A DNA stretch of 27,258 nt from JANYCG01 sp031365665 (GTDB taxonomy: Bacteria > Pseudomonadota > Gammaproteobacteria > Burkholderiales > Burkholderiaceae_C). The position numbers were made by a program, and so were the translations under genes. Numbering within the stretch: the first letter of the stretch is position 1; every line of letters begins with the position of its first letter. Under the pieces are notes generated by a model. That model searched no databases. It was not told the DNA's origin and was given only the letters and a program-made list of their open reading frames with translations. Location: assembly GCA_031365665.1 (NCBI GenBank), contig JANLYO010000122.1:1-27258 (forward strand). The letters are read 5' to 3'. This document shows, piece after piece, positions 16,046-22,838 of the stretch.

Positions 16046-17506
16046 ATGATCTCCCGCGAACCCACCATCGAACGTTTGGCCATCGCCAAATCCCTCCTGC
16101 TCACGCCTTTTGGCCTGGACGAAACCCATCTGGCCCGCGCGCTCAATGAAATCAAGGCGCATCGTGTGGATGATGCCGACCTGTATTTCCAATACACCCG
16201 CTCCGAAGGCTGGAGCCTGGAAGAAGGCATTGTCAAAACCGGCTCCTTCAGCATCGACCAAGGGGTGGGCGTGCGCGCGGTCAGCGCCGAGAAAACCGCG
16301 TTCGCCTATTCCGACGACATCTCCGAAGCCTCCCTGTTGGACGCCGCCCGCACTGTACGCGCGATTTCCGCAGCGTCTAAAAGCGCCAAGGTCAAAACTC
16401 AGGCGACGCACGTGGCCAAAAGCCGCACGCTCTACAAAGACCTGGATCCGATTGCATCGCTCAGCAGCACGGCCAAAGTTGAACTCCTGGGCAAGGTCGA
16501 AACCCTGGCGCGCGCCAAAGACACCCGCGTTGCGCAGGTGATGGCGGGCCTGGCCAGCGAATACGACGTGGTGATGGTCGCCCGCGCAGACGGCACACTG
16601 GCCGCTGACGTGCGCCCGCTGGTGCGGCTGTCGGTCACCGTGATCGCCGAACACAATGGCCGCCGCGAAGTCGGCTCTGCTGGCGGTGGCGGCCGTTTTG
16701 GCCTGGCTTATTTTGACGATGCCTGCATCGAAAAATATGTCAGCGAAGCCGTCAAAGCCGCGATGACCAACCTCGAATCCCGGCCTGCGCCTGCAGGTGA
16801 AATGGCAGTGGTCTTAGGCCCCGGCTGGCCCGGCATTTTGTTGCACGAAGCCATTGGCCACGGTTTGGAAGGCGACTTCAACCGCAAAGGCTCCAGCGCC
16901 TTCAGCGGCAAGATCGGCAGACGCGTGGCGGCCAAAGGCGTCACGGTGCTGGACGACGGCACGATTGCCGACCGGCGCGGTTCACTCAACGTGGACGACG
17001 AGGGCAATGCCAGCCAGAAAAACGTCTTGATCGAAGACGGCATCTTGAAGGGCTACATCCAGGACGCCATGAATGCACGCCTGATGGGCGTCAAACCCAC
17101 GGGCAACGGCCGGCGCGAGAGTTACGCCCACGTGCCCATGCCGCGCATGACCAACACCTACATGACCGGCGGCGACATGGACCCGAAAGAGATCGTTGCC
17201 AGCATCAAAAAAGGTCTATACGCCACCAATTTTGGCGGCGGGCAGGTGGACATCACCTCCGGCAAATTCGTCTTTTCGGCCAGTGAAGCGTATTGGGTCG
17301 AGAACGGCAAGATTCTCTATCCGGTCAAAGGAGCCACCCTGGTCGGCAGCGGCCCCGAATGCCTCAAACGCGTCAGCATGATCGGCAACGACATGGCCCT
17401 GGACAGCGGCGTGGGCACCTGCGGCAAAGAAGGCCAGAGCGTGCCCGTCGGTGTGGGCCAGCCGACGCTGCGCATTGACGGTTTGACGGTGGGTGGCACG
17501 GCTTGA
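16046..17506 (+). CDS. tldD: Metalloprotease TldD
   Basis: A 486-residue cytoplasmic zinc protease that works as a heterodimer with TldE/PmbA, for example in microcin and CcdA processing. The metal-binding motif is HEAIGH (267-272) in GILLHEAIGHGLEGD. Other family blocks are the N-terminal RSEGWSLEEGIVKTGS region and the C-terminal NFGGGQVDITSGKFVFSASEAYWVENGKI, which forms part of the active site. Length is standard (E. coli 481). pmbA is not in the window. The gene is convergent with the liv operon, with a 274-nt AT-rich gap between. Confidence 0.96.
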   Translation: MISREPTIERLAIAKSLLLTPFGLDETHLARALNEIKAHRVDDADLYFQYTRSEGWSLEEGIVKTGSFSIDQGVGVRAVSAEKTAFAYSDDISEASLLDAARTVRAISAASKSAKVKTQATHVAKSRTLYKDLDPIASLSSTAKVELLGKVETLARAKDTRVAQVMAGLASEYDVVMVARADGTLAADVRPLVRLSVTVIAEHNGRREVGSAGGGGRFGLAYFDDACIEKYVSEAVKAAMTNLESRPAPAGEMAVVLGPGWPGILLHEAIGHGLEGDFNRKGSSAFSGKIGRRVAAKGVTVLDDGTIADRRGSLNVDDEGNASQKNVLIEDGILKGYIQDAMNARLMGVKPTGNGRRESYAHVPMPRMTNTYMTGGDMDPKEIVASIKKGLYATNFGGGQVDITSGKFVFSASEAYWVENGKILYPVKGATLVGSGPECLKRVSMIGNDMALDSGVGTCGKEGQSVPVGVGQPTLRIDGLTVGGTA

Positions 17507-17528
17507 TTTGAATTGCCTGGATTTAATC

Positions 17529-17545
17529 ATACCCAATTTGGGTAT
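17529..17545. promoter_or_regulatory. Perfect palindrome ATACCCAATTTGGGTAT
   Basis: Eight-base arms ATACCCAA/TTGGGTAT around a single T. Downstream on the plus strand there is an A-run, not a T-run, so it is not a tldD terminator. Perfect operators of this type are often bound by small XRE-type repressors, such as antitoxins, but no such gene is present here. Confidence 0.45.
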
Positions 17546-17623
17546 AAAAAACGTCAAATTTCAGCCAAAACCAAATTCTGATAATAAAATTAGCATCTAG
17601 GCCATGTTTTGTATGAATAGTTA

Positions 17624-17640
17624 GCTATACTAATAGTAGC
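17624..17640. repeat. 17-nt GCTA-N9-TAGC element, copy 2
   Basis: GCTATACTAATAGTAGC, an inverted repeat of the same length and ends as the sites at 5796 and 25102. It lies just upstream of a short open frame (17657-17770) between tldD and the liv operon. Confidence 0.5.
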
Positions 17641-17656
17641 ATCCATTTTCTAGAAT

Positions 17657-17770
17657 ATGACCCTGTGCGATCAAATCAAGGGCGAAATCAGGGCCATTGA
17701 AGCGCCTTTGATACGGGCACTCAACGATACTGCAGGACTGGCGGCGGGGCACACCGATGTGTCACCTTAG
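17657..17770 (+). pseudogene. 37-codon open frame, possible gene remnant
   Basis: A short ATG frame stands alone in the 274-nt gap between the convergent tldD and livF genes. Its composition is coding-like, unlike the AT-rich sequence before it. The peptide begins MTLCDQIKGEIRA and ends LAAGHTDVSP; the DQI...(L)NDTAGLAAGH pattern weakly recalls the N-terminal half of BolA-family proteins (DQI...IDDSAKHAGH), so it may be a truncated remnant. No Shine-Dalgarno is visible. The assignment is a guess. Confidence 0.3.
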
Positions 17771-17780
17771 GTGAAGGACT

Positions 17781-18422
17781 TCAAACCACATTCGCCCCGC
17801 GCTCAATCACCACTTGCGCGTCCAGCAAGCTTTGTGAATGGTTCAAGTCACTCTGGCTGATGAGGACCGAGAGGCCGCTGCCGCGCAGCTTGCCGACGAC
17901 CTCGGCGAGGCGTTGCGATAGGGCTGGGGCGACGCCTTCAAAGGGTTCATCCAATAGCAGCAACTTCGTGCCGACACTCAAGGCGCGTGCCAGCGCGACC
18001 AGTTTTTGCTGGCCACCCGAGAGCAGCATGGCGCGGCGTTCCCGCATGTCGATCAACTCGGGCAACACGCTGTAGACAAAGTCGAGCCGCTCACGCAAGG
18101 GCAGCGTTTTGGAAACCCACAGCGGCAGGCAAATGTTTTCTTCCACTGTCAATTCTGGCACCAGGCCGCGATCTTCCGGCATATAACCAATGCCCAGGGC
18201 GGCACGGGCATGGGGCGGGGCGTTTGCCAGATCGATGTCGTCGAGCTTCAAGCGTCCCGCCAAGAGCGGCAAATGGCCCATGATGGTGCGCATCACCGTG
18301 GTTTTGCCGGCGCCGTTGCGGCCAATCAGGCCAACCATGGCGCCGGCCTCGATGCGGATGGAGAAGCCGCGCAGCACCTCGACGTTTTGGATCGCCACCT
18401 TGGCTGATTCAAGCATGATCAT
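17781..18422 (-). CDS. livF: Branched-chain amino acid-type ABC transporter ATP-binding protein (LivF)
   Basis: A 213-residue ATPase of the HAAT transporter family. Walker A is GRNGAGKTT (about 34-42), the signature LLSGGQQKLVALARAL and Walker B LLLLDEP follow. The protein ends at DAQVVIERGANVV, about 20 residues short of typical LivF, which usually continues with a G(xx)AELL tail; this could be a truncation or a subfamily trait. Its ATG overlaps the livG stop (ATGA), so translation is coupled. It is the last gene of the operon and converges on tldD. Confidence 0.93.
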   Translation of the reverse strand: MIMLESAKVAIQNVEVLRGFSIRIEAGAMVGLIGRNGAGKTTVMRTIMGHLPLLAGRLKLDDIDLANAPPHARAALGIGYMPEDRGLVPELTVEENICLPLWVSKTLPLRERLDFVYSVLPELIDMRERRAMLLSGGQQKLVALARALSVGTKLLLLDEPFEGVAPALSQRLAEVVGKLRGSGLSVLISQSDLNHSQSLLDAQVVIERGANVV

Positions 18423-19237
18423 GCTTGGGCCTCCTTCACCGGATGCGCTGGATGGGTTTGGGGGGCGCTGCCCGTCACGTAACGCTGCACCTCGGGATCG
18501 GTCAACACGTTGCGCGCCAAACCGTCGGCAATCACTTTGCCGCTGTAAAAGGCGGCGACACGGCTGGCGTAGCGACTCACGATATCCATGTCGTGCTCCA
18601 CAAATATCACCGTCACTGGCGCGCTGCCGCTGCTGCGTTCGATGGCCTGCATGACGGTGTCCATGGTGCCGAATTTTTCATCGGCGCTGACGCCGCTGGT
18701 GGGCTCGTCCAGCAGCAATACGCGGGGTTGGCCAGTGAGCGCCATGGCGATGTCGAGCAACTTGCGCACACCCCCGGGCAGCTCCAGCACCGGGCGGGCG
18801 GCATGTTGGCCCAGGCCAAAACGCGCCAGTAAATCCATGCCGTGTGCGACCGAGTCGGCATCGCGCGCATTTTTGAAAAACTGGCTGTGGCCCAAGCCGC
18901 AGTGCAGGGCGGTCAGTACGTTGTCCAGCACGGTCATGGGCAAACACAGCTGCGGGATCTGGAACGAGCGGGCTACGCCCCGTCGCGTGATCTCGCGCGG
19001 CGTGCGTTGTGTGATGTCTTCGCCAGCGAGGAGAATATGGCCTGCGCTGGGTTTCAAATAACCCGTGATCATGTTGACAAAGGTGGTCTTGCCCGCGCCG
19101 TTGCTGCCGATCAGGCACAGGCGCTCGCCCACGGCGACATCGATATTGACATCGGCAGCGGCAACCACTGCGCCGAAGCTGCGTTGCAGGCCCCGGGCTG
19201 ACAAGACCGGTTGTGCGGTGTTTGGGCCGTGGCTCAT
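18419..19237 (-). CDS. livG: Branched-chain amino acid-type ABC transporter ATP-binding protein (LivG)
   Basis: A 272-residue cytoplasmic ATPase. Walker A is GSNGAGKTT (about 44-52); the family block RRGVARSFQIPQL follows; Walker B is VLLLDEPTSGVS and the switch His is in FVEHDMDIV. The ABC signature reads LPGGVRK instead of the usual LSGGQ, which is unusual though tolerated in some family members. Both ends overlap neighbours by 4 nt: its ATG with the livM stop and its stop with the livF start. Confidence 0.94.
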   Translation of the reverse strand: MSHGPNTAQPVLSARGLQRSFGAVVAAADVNIDVAVGERLCLIGSNGAGKTTFVNMITGYLKPSAGHILLAGEDITQRTPREITRRGVARSFQIPQLCLPMTVLDNVLTALHCGLGHSQFFKNARDADSVAHGMDLLARFGLGQHAARPVLELPGGVRKLLDIAMALTGQPRVLLLDEPTSGVSADEKFGTMDTVMQAIERSSGSAPVTVIFVEHDMDIVSRYASRVAAFYSGKVIADGLARNVLTDPEVQRYVTGSAPQTHPAHPVKEAQA

Positions 19238-20250
19238 GGCAGTTCTCCTGCTTTGCCAATCGGCCGGGGCTTGAACCGTTCGGCCAGGGACCCAAGCCCT
19301 TGGGGAAGGAAACGAATCACCAAAAGCAGAAAGAGGCCCAAGGCAAATTGCCAGGTATTGGGAAAATAGGCGCTTGAAAACGAACGCACCAGTTCCAGTA
19401 AAAACGAGCCCGCCAGAATGGCCACCACACTTTGGTGCCCGGCGAGGATGGCCACAAATACGAATTCACCGGAAGTTGTCCAGTAGCTGAAGTTCGGGTC
19501 AATATGGCCCAGCGCCATCACACTGAGCGCGCCGCCCACGCCACCCAAACCGGCGGCGATCATGTAGTTCCAGGCGACGACATTGGCCACCGATTGGCCC
19601 AGGTATTCGACCCGCAGCTCGTTTTCACGCACCGCCATCGACAACAGGCCCCGGTGCGAGTCGCAATACACGCGCACCAACGCAGCCAACACGCAGGAGA
19701 GGGTGGCGGTGACACACCAAAGCAGCAACTGAACCTGCCCTGCTGGCGCACGCCCGCCAAACAAGGTGGGTTGCGTCACATTGAACCCGTCGGAGCCGCC
19801 GAGCGCTTCGGTCTTGACCAAGACCCCATACAACACCATCGACAGTGCCAGCGTCAACATGGCGAAAAAGATGCCACGGTAACGCGCCAGCAGGGGTGCA
19901 AAAGGTGCAGCGATCAACAGGGCGCTGATGCCACCCAAGGCGCTCAATCCCAGGATGTCGGTGAAGCCGAGCCGGTTGAACGCCAAGGCAGCAGCGTAAC
20001 CGCCTGCGGCAAACACCAGGCCTTGGCCAAAGGGCACCACGCCGCTGCGCATCATGACCAAAATGCCCATCGACACCAGCCCATTGGCCAGCGCGATGGT
20101 GCCCAGCGACATCAGCCACTTGGGCGCGACAAAGCCAGCGACTAAGAGGCCCAGCAGTGACAACACGGTGATGATGGCCAGCCGGGCGGACGAGTAGTTC
20201 GACACCAAGGCCGCAGAAGCCGCCCGTGATGCAGCATTTGGCGTTTGCAT
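19234..20250 (-). CDS. livM: Branched-chain amino acid-type ABC transporter permease (LivM)
   Basis: A 338-residue inner-membrane permease with about nine or ten helices. The blocks GLVSMGILVMMRSGVVPFGQGLVFA and YCDSHRGLLSMAVRENELRVEYLG (cytoplasmic coupling loop) are characteristic of BPD_transp_2 LivM proteins. I use the ATG at 20250 (MQTPNAASR); a longer frame exists upstream only because it overlaps livH out of frame. It starts 8 nt after the livH stop, and its own stop overlaps the livG start. Confidence 0.94.
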   Translation of the reverse strand: MQTPNAASRAASAALVSNYSSARLAIITVLSLLGLLVAGFVAPKWLMSLGTIALANGLVSMGILVMMRSGVVPFGQGLVFAAGGYAAALAFNRLGFTDILGLSALGGISALLIAAPFAPLLARYRGIFFAMLTLALSMVLYGVLVKTEALGGSDGFNVTQPTLFGGRAPAGQVQLLLWCVTATLSCVLAALVRVYCDSHRGLLSMAVRENELRVEYLGQSVANVVAWNYMIAAGLGGVGGALSVMALGHIDPNFSYWTTSGEFVFVAILAGHQSVVAILAGSFLLELVRSFSSAYFPNTWQFALGLFLLLVIRFLPQGLGSLAERFKPRPIGKAGELP

Positions 20251-20258
20251 GCCGACCC

Positions 20259-21155
20259 CTAAATTTTGCGCGCTTGGATGCGCTGAAACAATCCTTCGGG
20301 CTTGAACACCAAAATCGCCGCCATGACAACATAAATGCTGAAAAGCTCTGCCGGTGGCCAGATGTGCACTGAGGCGGCGCGCGCCAAACCGACCACCAGC
20401 GCGCCAATCGCCGCGCCTTCGATGCTGCCCAGGCCGCCAATGATGACCACCGCGAAGCTCACAATGATCACACCCACACTCAGGCCCGGTTGGACGGAAA
20501 TCATGGGTGCCGTCAGTGCGCCGCCCACGGCAGCAAAAAAGACGCCCACCATGAAGGCCAGGGTGTAAATGCGCGAGACATTCACGCCCATGCTGGCCGC
20601 CACTTCGGCGCTGTGGATGACAGAGGTGACGATTTTGCCCTGGCGGGTGCGGTTCAGCGCCCACCAGGTCACGACGCCACAGACCACGGCCATGCCGATG
20701 AGCATCAAGTCGTAACCCACATAACTCAAACCACCCAACTGCAGGTTACCAAAGGCTTGGTAGGTGTCCGACACGTAATACGGGTTGACGCCCCAGACCA
20801 GTTTGGTCACGTCTTCGAGCATCAAAAAAAGCGCATAGGTGACGAGCACCAGCAGCACCTCATCGCGCCCGTAAAACATGCGCAACAAGCCACGCTCCAC
20901 CAGCGGCGCCAAGAGCGCCGCCACCCCGACTGCTGCCAGCAGCAAAGCCACCACACTCAAGGCGGGTGAGACTTTCATCGACAGCAGCCATGTGACCAAA
21001 CTGGCCCCCGCATAGGCGCCCACGGCGTAGAAACTGCCATGGGCGATGTTCAGGATTTTCAGCACCCCGAACACCAGGGTGAGCCCCAGCGCCACAATGA
21101 ACAGCCACGAGGCATAGGTGATGCCGTCGATCAGGATCGTCAACAGCAGGCTCAT
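20259..21155 (-). CDS. livH: Branched-chain amino acid-type ABC transporter permease (LivH)
   Basis: A 298-residue permease with about eight helices. LKILNIAHGSFYAVGAYAG is the classic LivH N-terminal motif, and the coupling-loop region VIHSAEVAASMGVNVSRIYTLAFMVG and GGLGSIEGAAIGALVVGL are present. The ATG at 21155 has GAAGGG 8 nt upstream; an in-frame GTG at 21164 is the alternative. It is separated from the binding-protein gene by about 106 nt holding a GC-rich hairpin-rich element. Confidence 0.94.
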   Translation of the reverse strand: MSLLLTILIDGITYASWLFIVALGLTLVFGVLKILNIAHGSFYAVGAYAGASLVTWLLSMKVSPALSVVALLLAAVGVAALLAPLVERGLLRMFYGRDEVLLVLVTYALFLMLEDVTKLVWGVNPYYVSDTYQAFGNLQLGGLSYVGYDLMLIGMAVVCGVVTWWALNRTRQGKIVTSVIHSAEVAASMGVNVSRIYTLAFMVGVFFAAVGGALTAPMISVQPGLSVGVIIVSFAVVIIGGLGSIEGAAIGALVVGLARAASVHIWPPAELFSIYVVMAAILVFKPEGLFQRIQARKI

Positions 21156-21164
21156 GCCCTGCAC

Positions 21165-21258
21165 CCTTCAAGCGGCCACCGCAGAACCGGCTTTGCCGGG
21201 CTGCTGGTGGCGCCTCCTGAGGGGGAGGCGGCCGAAGGCCGCTTCGGGGGGGAGCCTA
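21165..21258. repeat. GC-rich hairpin element between livK and livH
   Basis: The gap contains GAACCGGCTTTGCCGG, then GCGCCTCC..GAGG and GCGGCCGAAGGCCGC followed by a G-run. These stacked inverted repeats resemble REP-type elements and may stabilise the 3' end of the livK message or reduce read-through to livH, setting a higher level for the binding protein. It is related in style, but not clearly in sequence, to the ftsZ-downstream repeat. Confidence 0.55.
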
Positions 21259-21261
21259 TTT

Positions 21262-22578
21262 TTAGCATTTCGCGCCGGGGAAACCGGCCTTCATCCAGTC
21301 TTCGCTTTTCATGTTGGCGGGCGGGTTCACACACTCTGCGGGGAAACGCATGATGTCGTCCAGCACCACCATCTTTTTAGCAGCGTCCCAGCGTGTTTTG
21401 CCGATGGCAGTGTCTTGAATCGCCTGATGCCCGTCGCCCAAGGCCATGCGGATCGTTCCAGCGGGCGACTCCCAACTGCTGCCCTTGAGAGCGGCTGCAA
21501 GTTGCTCGTGCGTTGGCTTTTTGCCACCGTTGGCGGCCATCGCTTTTTCAGCGGCGAGTTTCAAGCCCAAGAGCGCCTGCGCCATCCGGTAGGGGGCCTG
21601 CACCGGGTAGACATTTTGGGACTTTTGGTACAGATCAAACCACCAATCGTTTAACGCCGATTTGGGCGACATCAGGCCATATGCGCCGCGTGCGCCAAGG
21701 ATCACACCATTGGGCATTTTTTCGCCCAGACCTGGCAACACGTGGTCAGCGGCGGAGAAAACGGCGTTCTGTTTTTGAAACAAGCCGCGTGCGTTGCCTT
21801 GCAAAATGAAGGCTTGCAAATCACCGCCCCACAGGCTCGAATGCAAGATGTCAGCCGGTTTGGTCAATAGCGCCGAGATCTCGGTACCGTATTGGCCGGC
21901 GCCAAACTTTGGCAACAGGTCTGCGTCAGGCTTGGCGTTTTTATAGATTTGGCCCATGCTCAACATGAAGTCTTTTTTGCTGTCTTGCCCCCACGCGTAG
22001 TCCTGGTGGATCATGTTGTACGTGTCTACCTTGATGCCTTTGGCCTTCAGGTAAAGCGCCAGGGCCACGTTGTCCATGGCCGCGTGGGCAGCCGTGCGGA
22101 ACACGTAGCTGTATTTGCCGTCTTCAAAAATGCGCGGTGTGCCGCAGTCGTACAGAATCAGGAATTTCTTCATCTCTTCGGCCACAGGCGCCACCGCCAG
22201 GCAATCGCCAGAACCGACGTAACCGATCACAGCGTCAACCTTTTCGCGGTCATACAGGGCGCGCATCTCCTGCACTTGTTTGGTGGCGCCGCCGTTTTCA
22301 TCGACGTAAACCGGTTCAATCCGCATGCCGCCAAAACCGACTTTGTTGTAGGGAGCCGGTGCCTGGCCTTTGTTAAAAGCCTCAACCAACACTTTGGCGC
22401 CGTTGATGGCGGGCACGCCAAAACTCTCCGCCGCCTGGCCTGAGAGGAAACTGACGATGCCGACCTTGAAGGTCTCTTGGGCCACTACCGGCAAAGTCGC
22501 TAGTGCGACGGCGGCGGCAACGCAGGCTTAAAGCCAGCGAGCCGCAGGTGGCGTGGCGCGCAGCAAATGTGAAGTCAT
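21262..22578 (-). CDS. livK: Branched-chain amino acid-type substrate-binding protein; in-frame stop in the signal peptide
   Basis: A Peripla_BP_6 binding protein, the periplasmic receptor of the downstream permease/ATPase genes. The mature part (from about AQETFKVGIVSFLSGQAAESFG) is intact for about 405 residues. Translation should begin at ATG 22578, which has a strong AAGGAGA five nt upstream, and encodes MTSHLLRATPPAARWL, but codon 17 (22530-22528) is TAA. The same frame then continues as ACVAAAVALATLPVVA, plainly the rest of a signal peptide. The only downstream starts are TTG/GTG without a Shine-Dalgarno and would lack the basic n-region. It is therefore a nonsense allele, a sequencing error, or a recoded codon. 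Confidence 0.88.
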
Positions 22579-22667
22579 GAAAGTCTCCTTGAAGTTTGAA
22601 CGGGCGATCAGTTTTATCGACCCCATGAACTGTCGCATATTTGGTGTTCGGGTTTTCATGGATGTGC

Positions 22668-22673
22668 TATATT
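22668..22673 (+). promoter_or_regulatory. Putative -10 element (TATATT) for the aroG leader transcript
   Basis: TATATT lies 7 nt before the ATG of the aromatic leader frame. Initiation about 7 nt after it would put the start codon at the 5' end of the RNA, and there is no Shine-Dalgarno sequence before that ATG. A clear TTGACA-like -35 is not visible. The divergent livK gene starts 90 nt away. Confidence 0.45.
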
Positions 22674-22680
22674 TCCCCGA

Positions 22681-22758
22681 ATGACCCGGTCTTGCTTTTA
22701 CTTTGGCTACTTTTGGTTCTCACGCCCACAGGCGGTTGAGAGAACTGAGCGTCGCTGA
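22681..22758 (+). CDS. Aromatic-rich leader peptide of the aroG attenuator (25 aa)
   Basis: A 25-codon frame begins MTRSC and continues with FYFGYFWF at codons 6-13 (TTT TAC TTT GGC TAC TTT TGG TTC), then a hydrophilic tail ending ERTERR and TGA at 22756-22758. Seven of eight consecutive sense codons specify aromatic amino acids (4 Phe, 2 Tyr, 1 Trp), the end products of the pathway opened by the downstream gene. It is too short for ordinary gene prediction. Ribosome stalling at these codons would expose the antiterminator segment at 22731-22737. Recognition is by architecture; I know of no named homologue. Confidence 0.8.
   Translation: MTRSCFYFGYFWFSRPQAVERTERR
22716..22745 (+). promoter_or_regulatory. 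Predicted 1:2 (anti-antiterminator) hairpin of the attenuator
   Basis: CGCC (22723-22726) pairs with GGCG (22731-22734) around CACA, and GTTCTC (22716-22721) pairs with GAGAAC (22740-22745) outside an asymmetric bulge. The 5' arm starts in the Trp and last Phe codons, so a ribosome stalled in the aromatic run would block it. The 3' arm holds GGCGGTT (22731-22737), which is exactly complementary to AACCGCC (22780-22786) of the terminator stem, making the alternative antiterminator. Confidence 0.55.
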
Positions 22759-22776
22759 AAAGCCCACCCAGTCTCC

Positions 22777-22807
22777 AAAAACCGCCAGATTCTGGCGGTT
22801 TTTTTTT
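22777..22807 (+). terminator. Attenuator terminator upstream of aroG
   Basis: Perfect arms AAAAACCGCCAG (22777-22788) and CTGGCGGTTTTT (22792-22803) enclose a 3-nt loop, and a run of nine T residues covers 22799-22807. The only plus-strand transcription that can reach it comes from the leader region, because the gene upstream is on the other strand. It lies 31 nt before the aroG ATG. It must therefore be crossed to express aroG. Confidence 0.88.
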
Positions 22808-22838
22808 GCCAACGATTTCCCAACCCAAGGAGCCCACC

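Noticed and set aside
17529..17551. tldD intrinsic terminator
   Set aside because: The palindrome is followed by an A-run on the tldD strand instead of T residues, and its centre leaves little loop.
20251..20664. N-terminal extension of livM into livH
   Set aside because: This part is the livH gene read in another frame; membrane-protein sequence starts after MQTPNAASR at 20250.
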